Shown here: positions 23,069-35,491 of the stretch, piece by piece
How the letters are laid out: every line of letters starts with the position of its first letter
Numbering within the stretch: position 1 is the first letter of the stretch
Source: Caenorhabditis elegans
Taxonomy: Eukaryota; Nematoda; Chromadorea; Rhabditida; Rhabditidae
Length of the DNA stretch: 64,000 nucleotides
Assembly (NCBI RefSeq): GCF_000002985.6
Contig: NC_003280.10
Span: 1,240,001-1,304,000 of the forward strand
Reading direction: 5' to 3'
Position numbers and translations under genes: made by a program
Notes under the pieces: model-generated
The model's input: the letters and a program-made list of their open reading frames with translations, nothing else
Databases searched by the model: none
What the model was told of the DNA's origin: nothing

Positions 23069-26000
23069 TCACATAGAGTTCAAGACCCCCTCGACTATCT
23101 TTTTGAGTATGGGCTCACAGAGCTTTACACCCGCCGGCAGCAGATGCCCAGTATTGTCATGATAAGAAAACAAAGAGGTCCGATCAAATGTTAGATACTT
23201 TTCCCTCTCCAAAAATGCAGGATTTAGATCGATAAACTGAAATGAATCCCTTAAAATGGTGTAAGCCAACCTAAAAATTACCCGGCACTTTTTGCATTGT
23301 CTCCCCGCGATTTCGAATCTTTTCTTTACATTTTTTACATCCTCGTCCGCTTTTTTGCGATTCAAATGTAATTTTTCCATATCCTCTGGATTTCGCATCA
23401 CATTCTGCAGGAATACATTCAAAAAGTTTGCTGAATAAGTTGGAAGGGCCCCCAGAATGTACACTTTCCGGGCGTGGCGTTCATAAAATTCAATATTTTC
23501 CGAGATCTGATTCAACAAGGTATCGTTAGCCTGAATAAGGGCTTTCAGAGATCGGGAGTATCTGAAATTCAATTTTCGAGAATTTTTGGCAAAAGCTGTT
23601 CACGATCTTCCTACTTCGCAATGATAAAGAGCACATCTGGCTTGTGCCGAGCCACGTGGCTTTTGAAAGTTTTCAGAGCATTGCTAGAGTCGTAGGAGTC
23701 CGCATATAGCGTAAATCCTTCTGAAAATCAGTAACTATGCAGCTTTTCCTGTCAAAATTTTAGTCTGTCTTACCTTGAAGCGAGTAGTACCGGTAGTCCG
23801 AGTAATTTTGCTTGAAATGCGATTTTATCGGGTTGGTGAACTGCATAACATAGCTGTTTCCAATTGTCATAACTGACACGTTTCCGTGTTTTTTCTGAAA
23901 TTTTGCAATTTTTTTCAGGTTGCTGTAGCCCTACCGTATACCTATAATATCAAAAACTACAGTACCCCTACACTCTCAGAACTTTACAGTAGCGTCTAGA
24001 AGCGCCCCCTCCCTTTGAGGGGCAGACGTCAATCGTACTGTACTCCTACAGTGCCTTGTGAAATCCTACCGTGCCACTATCGTACAGTACTATTATATTC
24101 TCAGCGTGTGTTGCGTGTTTCTACTGTGATCATACAGTAACCCTAGAGAACCATATATCTACAGTACCTTTAAAAATATTGTACTGCTACAGTAACCCTA
24201 ATTATTATCTTCATGCTACAGTACCCCCCAGCACCAAATTTCTACAGTTCTCCTAGAGTGTTCTTCTACAGTAACCCTACAGTAACTTACCATTACTCTC
24301 TCCCACCCTACTCCTTTATTACATTCTACAAAGCTCCTGCACAACTTTCAGTACAATTACCATACTACTTCCTACCCAGAAGACCCTTCTCACCTACAGT
24401 AACCCTTGCACTCACCGGGTACCTACAATAGGCGTAGACAATACTCTTATCTCCAGGATCAATCAGCTTCCTCTCAGCACATGTGCCATTTTTCATGTGA
24501 TCCAATTGCGAGTATACATTTAATTGGTTCAGATTTCTGTCCACAATTTTTTGAATTACAGCCGGAACGTGTTGCTTCCAGAACTTTTGGTTTTCGACAC
24601 TATACTGCAGTAAAAAATTTGCAGAGACTAAAATAAGCAGGAGCAGGATTAATGGCTTGAAGTCTAGCTGGAGGTACTGCTTTTCGAAAAGGTGGTGCAG
24701 TGCGATAGAGGCGAGAACGGTGGTTACTGTAACAATGATATTGTAGGTTTGATGTACTAGAATCCAAACTTACCAATACAAAAAACATAACTATTCACAC
24801 TTGACGTCAGGAAAATTGAGATAACTGGCCAGTGGACCAGGTACGTGACATAGCTGATATCTCCGATGTAGCTCAGAGTTTTAGAGTTCAGAATCTGATT
24901 TTAAAAGGTTACTGTGAATTTTTCTCACCGCAAAATCTTACCTGATTACTCTCCGACTGCAGCTTGATTATGAAAGCTGTCACCACAGTAACCAAGGGCC
25001 TGATCACCAGAACATTCACATCGTAAGGCATAATGCAGACCCCTAAAACTACCAGGGCTACCGTAACCTGATCATCTTCAGATATCCAGGTTGGCTTAGC
25101 GGTTTCAGATTTTTCAGAATTTTTTTCTGGAAGCTTTTGCTCAATTTTGCTCCAGAATAGGGCAACAAATCCCGCTGAAAACTGCCATAATCTGAGAAAC
25201 ATGAAGTTGAAGGCAAAGGAGTCGAGGACTAGGGCAAAGCAGACAAAACCGATGGTAGTGGTGAGGATGGCCGCCAGGAGCTGAAAATAGGTAATGTTCG
25301 GGTACTGTATGGGGTACTGTAGAGATAACGTCGGACTACTGTAAAAGTATTTCTGGTGTACTGTAGGATTACTGTAAGGGTACTGTGGTTGAAGAGGTAC
25401 TGCAGACGTACTGCAGGAGTACTGAAGGGGGTGCTATAGTGGTTACTGTGCGGTACGGTAGACTTACTGTAAAAGTACTTTAAGGGTAATCCAGGGTACT
25501 GTAATTGTTACTGTAGGAGCATATAGGTGGCTAAACAATAATCCAAGACTACGGACAACGGAAGATTTCAAAATGTTTACAGTAACTCTACAGTAACCCT
25601 ACATCAGCCCTCCAATTACAGTACTCTCACAATATATGCTAGGATACTGTAGGATTACTGTATTGGAGTACTGTACCTTCAAATAGTCGCTCTTCAAAAT
25701 TTGAAGCGCAAAAAATATGCACGGTACAAGTAGGTAAAACTGCATTTCCAGGGATAGCGACCACAAATGCAAAAAAGCGTTGATAGCGGTGGATTCAGCT
25801 CGGAACTGCAAAAAAAATTAACTTTCATTCAAATTTTGACCTGATTTTCAAAATTTACACTATTAAAATAATCTGCCTGATCATGGATCACAAGCTGATT
25901 AGTCATTAGAAACAGGGAGGCAATGGAGTACCGATTACTGTTCTCCCATAGAATGTATGGAAGCCATAGATGCACCATGATTATTATTAAGAAGATGAGG

Positions 26001-26890
26001 AGATAGTAGAGTGGCAGGATTCGGCGGAATCTGAAAATTTCAGCAAGTTTCAAAATTACCAAGCTTCACGGATTTTACCTCCTGTAGTAAAACTCCAAAA
26101 AATCTCGAATCGAAGTCAGCTTCGACTTGGTAAGGTTTCTGGCCATCAGGTAGCCGGATATGACGAAAAATCTGAAATTTAAGTATTTGCTTACAATTTT
26201 TCCAATAGCGTGCCTAAGCCTGAGAATAAGCCAGAACCTAAGCCTAAGAATAAGCCTTAGTCTGGGCCTTAGTCTAAGACAAAACCTAAGACTACGACTA
26301 AGGCTAAACCAAAGCCTAAGCCTAAGCCTAAGCCTAAGTCTAAGCCTGAGCCAAAGCCTAAACATAAACCTAGGTTTCAGCCTAAGCCTAAGCCCTAGAC
26401 TAAGCCTAAGCCTAAGGTTGAGCCTAAGCCTAAGTGTATGCCTAAGCCAAAGCCAAAGCCTAAGCCTAAGCCTATGCCTACGCCAAAACTTAGACCTACT
26501 CCTAAGCCTAGGCCTATGCCTAAGCCAAAGCCTAACCTTAAGCCCAAGACTACAACTAAGGCTAAGCCCAAGCCTAAGACTACAACTAAGGCTAATCCCA
26601 AGCCTAAGCCTACGCTTAAGCCTAAGCCTAAGCCCAAGACTACAACTAAGGCTAAGCCCAAGCCTAAGACTACGACTAAGGCTAAACATAGGCCTAAGCC
26701 TAAGCCTAAGACTAAGTCTAAGTTTAAACATAAGCCTAAGCCTAATACTACGACTAAGTCTAAGCCTAAGCCTAAACCTAACTTACATATCAACTCCGAG
26801 AAATCCATTGAAAAACAGATTAGGCAACAAATGAAACAAAAACACTGAAATTATAGCAATTCCACGTAGGCATTGGATATCCTGACGCAT
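23069..26890 (-). CDS. Acyltransferase-3 / SGNH membrane protein (OAC family)
   Basis: Predicted multipass membrane O-acyltransferase of 668 residues. Exons: 26787-26890, 26079-26171, 25841-26030, 25677-25805, 24942-25280, 24774-24894, 24416-24726, 23774-23894, 23615-23720, 23069-23561; every phase matches and the frame is open. The N-terminal acyltransferase-3 domain has [20 protein letters not shown], then [45 protein letters not shown] and [17 protein letters not shown]. The C-terminal SGNH-like domain has [12 protein letters not shown] (block I with Asn in place of the usual Asp), [12 protein letters not shown], and [11 protein letters not shown] carrying the Asp and His. ATG lies two bases after a TTTTTTTTCAG, typical of trans-splicing. 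Many paralogues exist in C. elegans, so no number is given. Confidence 0.92.
23920..24410. repeat. CTACAGTA-rich intron
   Basis: Most of this oac intron is made of variants of 'ctacagtaaccctacagtacc', at least 15 occurrences. The same motif, in the TACTGTAG orientation, fills the intron at 25290-25670. This is a common short repeat in this genome; no gene content. Confidence 0.85.
26172..26786. repeat. Telomere-like repeat filling the first oac intron
   Basis: From about 26210 to 26780 the intron consists of degenerate cctaag hexamers (TTAGGC on the minus strand, which is the coding strand). Longer repeated blocks such as 'cccaagactacaactaaggctaag' are evidence of secondary amplification. 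The overlapping Lys-Pro, Leu-Ser, Leu-Arg and Gly-Leu frames are hexamer artefacts. Confidence 0.95.
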
Positions 26891-26892
26891 AT

Positions 26893-29539
26893 CTGAAAAA
26901 AAATCAGTTTGTTCGTGGGGGTTTTGAAACTAAATGAACTTGCTAAGACCTTTGCGGGGCGGGGAATATCTGCGATCATTTTCACAGAATTTTGCGCGTC
27001 AAAATAATTAGGATCGTGTGTATTGACGCAGCTGATCAAAGATAAGGGATATGTTTCTTGGCGTTTTTGGGATAGGTGCACAAATTGTGTTATAACTTGA
27101 AAATTGTAGGTTTTATCAAAAAATATTTAACGAAGTAAATGTTAAGAATAAAATTTGCTACATTTTACTAGTGGACAACTTTTTTCTAGCTTAGTTGTGG
27201 GAAGAGTTATAGCGGCTGACACCTCAATGCTAGTTTTGTAAACTCAAGTGAGCCCGTAAGATGTCGGCCGCTTAACTTTTTCTTAGATTTTTATGTAAGA
27301 AAATGCGGCCGAATGAAGTGTAAGTAGCCTATTGGGGCTGTAAGAATTTTCCACGAATTTTTTTAAAACAAAACCTTTCGTAAGATTTCCGAAAAAAATT
27401 CGCAAGTGAAAATTAATTCCCATCAGAAGAAAGGCATCAAAAAACATTCATCACCGCCCTTATCTTGATAGAATCTACAAAAGCTACAGGATTTTGCATC
27501 TTCTTCCACTTGAAAATTTCTTCTATCCCAACGATTTTTGTGTGACATTAGAAAATTAGGCAAATACGTATGTTGTTTCGCTGCCACGGAAACCCATTAC
27601 GCAAGCAAGTTTTTCGGTTGCCTCGTTGATAGTTTGGTTCCTACGTAGGGCAGCTTAGTTCAACAATTGGCTTTTTTAATAAATAATTCTAAAAGGGGGT
27701 TTTTGTAGCAGCCGACATTTGCCGGGGCAAGCGAAGACACTGTATTTCCACTGCATAAAACACGGGCCCACTTTTGAACCCCGTTGAGTGTCGGCCGCTA
27801 TAATTTTATGAAGTTTTTGATAATTTAGGACAAAAACACAAATATATCCCATTTCCAAATATTCCTTATCAAATATTTCTTATCTATGTTAGCGGCGTGA
27901 AAACACACACAATTTCCCGAAAAAGATCGAGATCTTTGAAAGAGAAATGCCGCTCATAAAAGCTGCAAGGAATTTTTTCTAATGGGACATTGTTGGGTTT
28001 CGTGTGCTTAAAAGAGTACCAGTAAGATGTCGGCCGCTATATTTTCCAATCAAAAAATTAGAAGTTGTTAATTGAAAAGATGTAGTTGATCTTGAATTGA
28101 ACATTTTTTAAATCTAAACAAATTAATTTCAATAACGTTATAGATTTCAACGAGACGGCCAATTTACTTTTTTTACAAACCCGTGAATTGTCCGCCGCTA
28201 TAACTTTCTCTAGAATTTAGCAGGAGAAAATTGTTAACTAGTGTAACATTGCAAACTTACTTTATTATTAAAATTTTTGTAACAAAATGTTTTTTTTTTT
28301 GGAAAAATATGGTGCCCGACATCTCACCGGCCCACTTGAAATTGCGAAAAATTGGGCAGGCCCTTCATCTGTCGGCCGCCATAACTTTTTCCACAGTTCA
28401 GCAAGAAAGAAGTTTTCAACTAAAGAATTATTGTAAATCTGATTCTTAACATTTTTACAGTTGAAAATTTTTTGAAAAACCTCATACTTTCGAGTTTTGA
28501 TTATTAGATATTCATAGGTAAAAGTTTTTTTTTTATACTTTTGTTCTGCAAAAAAAATATAGCGGCCGACATTTTTTGGGCCCTAGCGCAAAAAAATTAA
28601 AAAATTTCTGTTAGGTGTTGGCCGCAAATTGTTTGGTTTTTTCGGTAAAAAATGTTTCTAAATTCCAATTTTTCTGACCTTTCCGCACCTGATCGCTATG
28701 CAAATTACCCATGGCCCATAACTTTTCTATTTCAAACTTCAAAAATCAGTAGGTCAAAGTTTACATTTTTGCCCCTTTCTCAGGACTTTTATTAGAAATC
28801 TGAACTTTTAATTTCGCACATAAATAAATTTTCAAGTTTTTCGCTAATGACCAGTGACCATTAATCAGGTTCTCAGCTAGTATTGAAAGATCAAATTTCA
28901 GAAAGATTGCGCGCGGAAGAGAAGGTGAAAGCAAACTACGTTCGATCAGATAGAAGGTACGGTAGGGACAGGATTTGCAGGAAGAGAAATACTTGATTTT
29001 CTGATATGGGGGATGATGTATGGGCGATCAGAAAGAACGTTTGGGTGTTATAGAATACATTATAGGAAAGTTAAAAATTGAAAACACTAACCTTGAAAGT
29101 TTGAAATTTTAGTTTCAATTTCAATTTCGCGCCTAAATTTTTTGAAATTTCTTAATCTGAAACCTGAAAGCGTTAAGGATTTTTTTATTGGTTAAATTTA
29201 AATTTAAATTTTGCGCCAAAATTTCAGGAAATTCGAAATTTTAAACTTACATTCACTTTTTTCAAAAAATTTTTTTTTTAATTAGGAAAACTTATAATTA
29301 GATTTCAACCCAAAATTTATAGAAAAAATTATATTGGAACTTTGTTGCAAATACTATTAAGAAATTGTATAATATTGACGAACCCGTGAGATGTCTGGTG
29401 CCGTGTTCTGACGCTAATTAAACCCGGCAAAGGTCGGCTGATGTGTTTGAAGTTAGAGTATGCAGCAGCCGACAACTGCTGGGTTTCGCTGTCTCAAAAA
29501 ATGACGGGAGGTTTTTTTTTGAAAAGTTTATTCTAAAGA
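26893..29539. other. Intergenic region with a GGCCGACAT repeat
   Basis: Upstream of the oac gene, no gene supported. Between about 27190 and 28640 a motif resembling 'gtcggccgctataactttt' or its complement occurs about ten times (near 27205, 27265, 27710, 27790, 28030, 28190, 28370, 28562, 28620) within AT-rich sequence. The rest (28650-29540) is AT-rich with nothing recognised. Confidence 0.7.
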
Positions 29540-31989
29540 TTATTGAATAGCAATTCGTCTTGCAGGTACATTTTCTTGGGAGGTTGTGGATGTCACCTGA
29601 AAAAAAATTTAGACAAAAATTCCTGATTAATGAACTAGATTTTACGTGAAAATGCACTTATTTTAAGCCCATTCTCTATTTTTTGAGAGGTAAAAAATTT
29701 GCATTTTTGAAATTTTCCAATAAATGTCCAACTTACACTTATCCTAGAGGTCTTCAAATTTTTATAAATTCTCTCACAAAACAGCAATTCTTTTGCAGAT
29801 TTCCGATACTGTGAATGTACGCCTAGGCAAATCAAAAAGTGAACACTAGCGTTGATTGCCACGAAAATTGTAAAAGCATCCATCAAATCGTAGTTGATAT
29901 CTCTGAAATTTCAGATTCCCAGCATTTTCAGCAATTTTTCCAGCACATACCGAAAAACAGAGCGTTTCGGTAAAGTCCCTTCAAGTATATAGCAGATCCC
30001 AATTGGACCTTCTGATATCGTAAAGGTTACTGTCATTAGAATCACCATTTTCGTAGTTTGGTCGGATTTTGTGCTGTAAAATTGTGCTTTAAAAGAAAAG
30101 TAACTAAAAATTCGGAATCCTTATGAAAAACTGTGTTAGAAAACTTTTTATTCAAGCTTCTAGCTAAAATTTTAGTTTTGAAGGGGTACTGTAGCTTGAG
30201 AAGTACGCAAACACCAAAGGTCTTACGACAAAATGCACAGATTTCTAAAAGTGTCTGGAAAAAGCCACTTAGGGGTAAAAATATACGCTGAATTCAAATT
30301 TTGGAATCAAAATTTCATTCGGCGTCTAGTTTTTTAGCAAACCTTTCCAGCCTGCTCCCCATTGAAGTTGAAGTTTTCCGCCGGAGCGCAATTGCAGCTC
30401 TCAGCTGCTGAATTAGTAAAAATGTGAAAATCGGATAAATTACTGCTGGAATTATCTGGAAATGTTTGGTCAAAAGTTTTAAAAATTTTTTGGGGGCTCA
30501 GTCTACCTTGCTAAGGCCATCAAGTATAGTAAAAACAGTGAGAAGTGGCGTTTGATCAGCTTTTGAGTACGCTTTAGCCATGGTTGACATGTATTCGGAA
30601 ACTGTGTAGTTTGGCGGAAACTGGGAGCATCTGGAAATTTTGAAAATTTCGAAAAAAAATTCTGAAAACATTTTTTTTTAATTTTTTAAAAACTTTTTTT
30701 TTGAAATTTTTTTGGAAAATTCTAAAATATTTATCCCAAATTAAGAATCCTTACTTTTTTGGTGGTATCCATGGCTTAACCTCAACAAATTCATATCTCA
30801 ACCAGAAAAACAGTGTGATTCCCGAGCTCAGCACAAATCCAATAGCTATAGAACAAATTGCGAACCGAGCTTTGGAAATTGTGTCAAATTTCCGATTAAG
30901 TGCAAATTTTATGATAAAAAACCTCACTATGGTCATTAAAACTCCAAAAAATGACGTCATGCGGCGGGTAATGTCCTGGAAACTCAGGAGCCAATAATCC
31001 AGGAGCTCCATGGCATAGCTCAGCGGTGGAGTGCTGGGAAAAGTTGATTTTTTTCAATTTTAATGTTGAGTTTTTATCATAAAAATATATAAAAATTAAT
31101 TTTCTGTGTAAAATTCGAGTTTTTGTGGTTACTGTAGCCTCAAAAGTGCGCAAACACCTATCGATGCACCATGTCTTACGACAAAATGCACAGAATTTTA
31201 AAAATGGCTGAAAACACGGGTTTAGTGTAAAAAACGGTGAGGAATTTGAATTTTAGTTTTTAAAATTGTGTTCGGGTTACTGTAGCTTGAAAAGTACGCA
31301 AACACCGTTAGTACACCAGATCTTACGACAAATTGCACAGAGTTGAAAAAATATTTTGAAAAAAATTATCTGATGCAATTTTCAAGATTGTCGTGCAAAA
31401 CTACGTTTTTATTCAGTCATTTGTGGTAAAACCCAAGGTTTCCAGAGTACGGTAGCCTCAAAAATACGCAAACACCGTGCGCCTCACGACAAAATGCACA
31501 GATTCATAAAATAGGCTGAAAAATGCGTGGCAGGGGTAAAAAGATGCAGGGAATTCAAATTTTTAGTCAAAAAATTCAATTTCTTGCTCTGAAAATTAAG
31601 CTTTTTACTACTTACCATTTGTCATTTGGATGAACAATTAGAAAAATGATATCATAAATGGCATAACTCATATTAACAAGGTCACATATGCAAATTCCAA
31701 TCATAATTATATTTATACTATTCAATCCCATCGATTTCCGTGTTAAAATCGATAAATGTATACAATTTATGAAAACGGCGACGCAGGCAAGCCAATTGTA
31801 GGCATTTTTGGATTTTTCCGCGAGAAAAAATATGAAATTCGCGATTTTTACCAATATTTTTTTGTTAGAATCGCTGAAATCCTTGAAATCCGATTGGAAA
31901 TAGCCGATAGGCATTTTGAAATGCAAGCGCGCTCTGTTGAGAATTTTCTGAAATTTTTTTTTAATCTTTCCGCTCTTAATGAGTATCAA
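29540..31989 (-). CDS. SRW-class seven-transmembrane chemoreceptor
   Basis: Candidate G-protein-coupled receptor of the nematode srw group (FMRFamide-receptor-like), presumably in sensory neurons. Exons: 31616-31989, 30755-31033, 30507-30630, 30343-30455, 29951-30073, 29737-29902, 29540-29596; all phases agree, giving up to 411 residues. Hallmarks are HLSILTRKSMGLNSINIIMI with ICICDLVN (TM1-2), CTPPLSYAMELLDYWLLSFQ (TM3 start), KCSQFPPNY, IIPAVIYPIFTFLLIQQL (TM5), SDQTTKMVILMTVTFTISEG (TM6) and INASVHFLICLGVHSQYRK (TM7 end). No broken frame. The start is uncertain: ATGs at 31989 and about 31914 are both possible, and the shorter one fits the usual family length better. Confidence 0.88.
31034..31615. 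repeat. srw intron with three ACGCAAACACC repeat units
   Basis: Copies of the TACTGTAG...ACGCAAACACC...ACGACAAAATGCACAG repeat begin near 31130, 31275 and 31445. One carries the extra phrase 'tatcgatgcaccatg' after ACGCAAACACC. A single copy is also in the preceding intron near 30185. Confidence 0.85.
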
Positions 31990-32140
31990 GTGGTGTCAGA
32001 ATGTCCCATTTCGTTGTGATCTACAAAAAATGCGGAAGGTTAGACGCAGACCTCTTAACTGATTTCGCATGGTTCGCATGGCTGACGTCACAGTTTTTGG
32101 GAAAAAAACTCACGCATTTTTTGTAGATCAAACTGTCAAA
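31990..32140. repeat. Dispersed palindromic repeat (GATCTACAAAAAATGCG family), copy 1
   Basis: Runs from 'gtggtgtcagaatgtcccattt' through 'gatctacaaaaaatgcggaag' and 'agacgcaga' to 'cgcattttttgtagatcaaactg', so its ends are inverted repeats. Related copies lie at about 32720-32830, 38090-38235 and 57070-57225. It abuts the 5' end of the srw gene. No protein; a MITE-like element is the likely identity. Confidence 0.75.
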
Positions 32141-33206
32141 CTGTGAAACTTGAAGTTTTCGATGTTTTTTTTCGAGACAACGTTCTGAAAATGCACCCAG
32201 AAACACTAAAAACCAACAAAACTAAAAAAAAAGGTAAACATATATTTTTACACTTGAAAATTTGATTATACCCTACTGTGAGCAACTTGCCATTTAAAAT
32301 TGATATCATTGTTATCAGCGAAAACAAAAAAGGCAACATGTGATTTTTAGCATTTTTCACATTGAAAGAGTGAAAATTAAAAAGTTGTCATTTTCAGATT
32401 CATAAAATGTATTTTAAAGTATTTTTCAATGAAATAAAACAAAAAAAATCGAATTTTCATATTTAACTTCAATCAATTGATTGTAGAAGGATTGCCAGGA
32501 AATTTGAATTCCCGCCAAAATTTTTATTCCGAAAATTTGAAGTTTTAGCAAAATAAATTTTCTCAGAAAATTTGAATTTCCCGCCGAAATGTTTCCTAGT
32601 AAAATTTGTAGTGTCCGCCAAAAAATTTCTCATTAGTTTTGAATTTCCCGGTAAATTTTTTTTTATCGAAAAGTCTTTGAAAAACATACTTCAAACTTCA
32701 AAGCTGAAAATCAGGCAGTCCCATTACGGTCTGATCTACAAAAAATGCGAAATCAGTTGAGATCTCTCCGTCTCTGCTCCCGCATTCTTTGTAGATCAAG
32801 GTAGGTCAAACCGAAATGAGACAACCTGACGCCACGTGTACCCTTACAGCAGGGTTGGGCGGCAATTGCCGTTCGGCAAATTGATTTGTAGACAAATTTG
32901 GCAAATCGACAAACCGGCAATTTGCCGGTTTGCCGGAAATTTTAATTTACGGCAAATTGCCGACTTGCCGATTTGCCGTGAGGAAACTATTAAGTGTGAG
33001 GAAGAAAAAATTTTTTTCAGAATTTTTCGGTTGGAGGTTTTTGAACACTTTTCTTATCAGTTGGTCAACTTCCAAAACAGCAATTTTCCAATTTTTTTTT
33101 CGCATTTCTATGTTTTTTTTTCTATGTATATACTTCATTTTTGTAGGGTTCTGTTAAAGTATCCCAAAAAAATTTCAAATCTTCATTTCTACAGTTCAAG
33201 TTCTAA
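32141..33206. other. Spacer between srw and coiled-coil genes
   Basis: AT-rich sequence, with a palindromic repeat copy at 32720-32830 and a GGCAAATTGCC-type element at about 32852-32985 that begins CAGGGTTGGGCGGCAATTGCCG, related to the hAT-like group further right. No gene supported. Confidence 0.6.
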
Positions 33207-35491
33207 TTAATCACGTTTCATTGGGGGAAGAGTGTCCAAAAAGTCCTGGAGCTTCTTGGCGGGGAGCTGAAAATTAAAAATGTTTTATTGAAAGTTTATG
33301 CAAAAAAATTACATCTTTCATGACCATTCCGGTTACTTTTTCACCCAATTTCTGCACGGGATTCATCAAATTCGGAAAATGATCACAGTTTGGGAGTTGC
33401 ATTTTGAGAATCTCCAGCTCCCGGTTCACACGGACAATTTGGGTGGCGAGCTGCAAAAAAATTCAAATTTTCAGGCCAAAAACCAAAAAAAAAACCTCCG
33501 TTTCCAGCGGCTTATACGGTTTAACGATAAAATTGGCCTCAATTCCCGAAGTTTTACTGGTTACCGAGGAGACTGGCCCAACGTCCACTGTCAACTCGGA
33601 GCGAAGAGATCTGATCTGAAAAATTGGAAAATGAGGGGGTTAAACTTAATTTTAGACAATTTTTAATACAAAATTCGAGTTCAGCTGCCTTTTTTACCCC
33701 TATCCCGGCACTTTTCGCGCGATTATAAAAACCTGTGCATTTTGTCGTAAGGTCCTGGGTGTTTGCGTACTTTTGGGGCTACAGTACCCCAAATTCTTCA
33801 ATTTGATGCTAGGAAGGCAGGAAAAAATGTTTTTATGACAGAAGAAAAACCCGGAAAACTCAAATTTCAACGTTAGTGTTTTTGAAACTGTTCGAAATTT
33901 CAAATTTCCACTTTTCTGCCAAGTCTCAGAAGGAATCTCCGAAAACCTTTGAAAAACGTTGCCAAAATCAAATTTAAGTGTGAAATTCGAGTTCACCGGC
34001 ATTTTTTACCCCTATCCCAGCACTTTTTGCGCAATTTTAAAAATCTGTGCATTTTGTCGTAAGAGCCTCGGTGTTTGCGTATTTCTGGCGCTACAGTAAC
34101 CCGAATTTTGCAAATCCCAGTTTTCTAGGGTAATTTTTTACGGGGGAATCCGAATTTCACACTGATTTCCTTTCAAAATCTCACATTATCTCTCAAATCC
34201 TTCAGCTCCATCTCATTTCGATCGATTTGATTGAGGAATTCGTCCTGTTTGGCAACCTAAATCGATTTTTCAATAATTTTCCCTCAATTTCCAGCTAAAA
34301 TCACCTCTTTCTCATCCTGCTTCACTCGATTATGAACGGTAATGTACAAATGGAGAAGTTCTCTCAGGTTTTTCTCAAAACTATACACATTTCCGTCGGC
34401 CGTCTCAAAATTTCTCGTCAACGAACGCTTGGAACGGTTCAGAAAGTCACCAAATTCTTCGGAAAGCCGAGTTCTCAGACGAGTTTGCTCATCGAGCACA
34501 TGCTCGCCGAGTTTCAGCAGTTTTTCGTGTCTAAAATCATAATTGAGATGGAAAACTCAAAACTCCCGCGTGATTAACAGGCTGCAATCGCGCTTCAAGG
34601 CAAATTTCTCAACGGAGCGCAGTTGCAACATGTGTAAGGCGGGAATTTGAATTTGTCAGTATTTTTTAAAGAGATTTTCAAAAAAAATTATCATTGGAGT
34701 GCACTTGCAACACGTATCTGGCAAGAAATTCGAATTTCTGAACATTTTCAGAGGAATTTGCTATTTTGTCATTGAAGCGTACTTACCAAAAGCGCGACAA
34801 GCGGGAAATTTGAGTTGGAGCACATTTGCAGCAAAAATCTACACGTAGTTTCAGAAGTTCCGGCAAGATTCTCATCAGAGCACACTTGCTTTGCTCTTTT
34901 TGAATTTTCGCAAAATTTTTTTTTTTTTTTAAATTTATTACGATTTTTAGTCGTGAAAATAATATGCACAACAGGCAAAAAATAATAATAGAAAAAATAC
35001 AGACAGAACACAATAGAGAAAAAAAATCAATAGGAAATGCAAATCGGGAATATTCAAAGGAGAGATCAAGACGTGGAAGGGAAGAATTTTCGAAATTTTC
35101 TCGATGGAGCGCTCTTGCAACAACCGCTGTCGGAAAGAAATTCAAATTTTCTCGAGAATTTCACAATATTCTCACTGGAGCGCATTTGCATCACGCGGTC
35201 AGCAAGAATTCTTATCTTTCTTGTCACATTTTCATGAAATTGGCAACATTCTTATCAGAGCGCACTCGCGAGTTTCGCAATTTTCTACACTGGAGCGCTC
35301 TTGCAACGCGCGCGCGATGATGAGCGGGAAATTCAAGAGAATTTCGCAATATTTTCATCAGAGCGCACTTACTTCTCCTTGTCCTTGACCACCATCTCCT
35401 GCAGATCCTCAATCAATTTCGTCTGAATCTCGACAATATCCGTCTCGGTGAGCGTCGCCACTTCATCAATGTCTTCAATTTCAACTTCCAT
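33207..35491 (-). CDS. Coiled-coil protein of unknown function, 244 aa
   Basis: Not recognised. Exons: 35373-35491, 34305-34530, 34185-34256, 33496-33615, 33313-33450, 33207-33266; phases agree and the frame is open. The N-terminus is acidic (MEVEIEDIDEVATLTETDIV). A heptad-like helical stretch (residues ~40-140) includes HEKLLKLGEHVLDEQTRLRT and QDEFLNQIDRNEMELKDLRD. Then comes a Ser/Thr/Val-rich linker and a second helical segment (TQIVRVNRELEILKMQL). The C-terminus is basic (LPAKKLQDFLDTLPPMKRD). No signal peptide or membrane segment. Size and layout resemble small structural subunits such as kinetochore or spindle-associated proteins, but that is only an impression. Confidence 0.8.
34560..35370. 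repeat. Intron with ~95-bp GAGCGCACTTGCAAC repeats
   Basis: Intron 1 of the coiled-coil gene. Eight or so copies of a unit like 'tcattggagcgcacttgcaacacgcg...gcaagaaattcgaattt' at irregular 80-120 bp spacing (near 34610, 34695, 34780, 34815, 34875, 35105, 35180, 35255, 35290, 35360). The array is interrupted at 34930-35090 by a LINE tail. Confidence 0.8.
34932..35090 (-). mobile_element. 5'-truncated LINE tail, second copy
   Basis: About 155 bp are almost identical to 20885-21050, the 3' UTR of the LINE in the calpain-like gene ('aaatttattacgatttttagtcgtgaaaataatatgcacaacagg...gacgtggaagggaagag'). Differences are a one-base change in an A run and one extra A. The poly-T run just left of it is the retrotransposon's A-tail on the minus strand. 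It interrupts the GAGCGCACTTGC repeat array. Confidence 0.9.

Noticed and set aside
26075-26848. Four overlapping frames of Arg-Leu, Leu-Ser, Gly-Leu and Lys-Pro
   Set aside because: Telomere-like repeat inside the first oac intron; the true oac exons lie on either side and join in phase.
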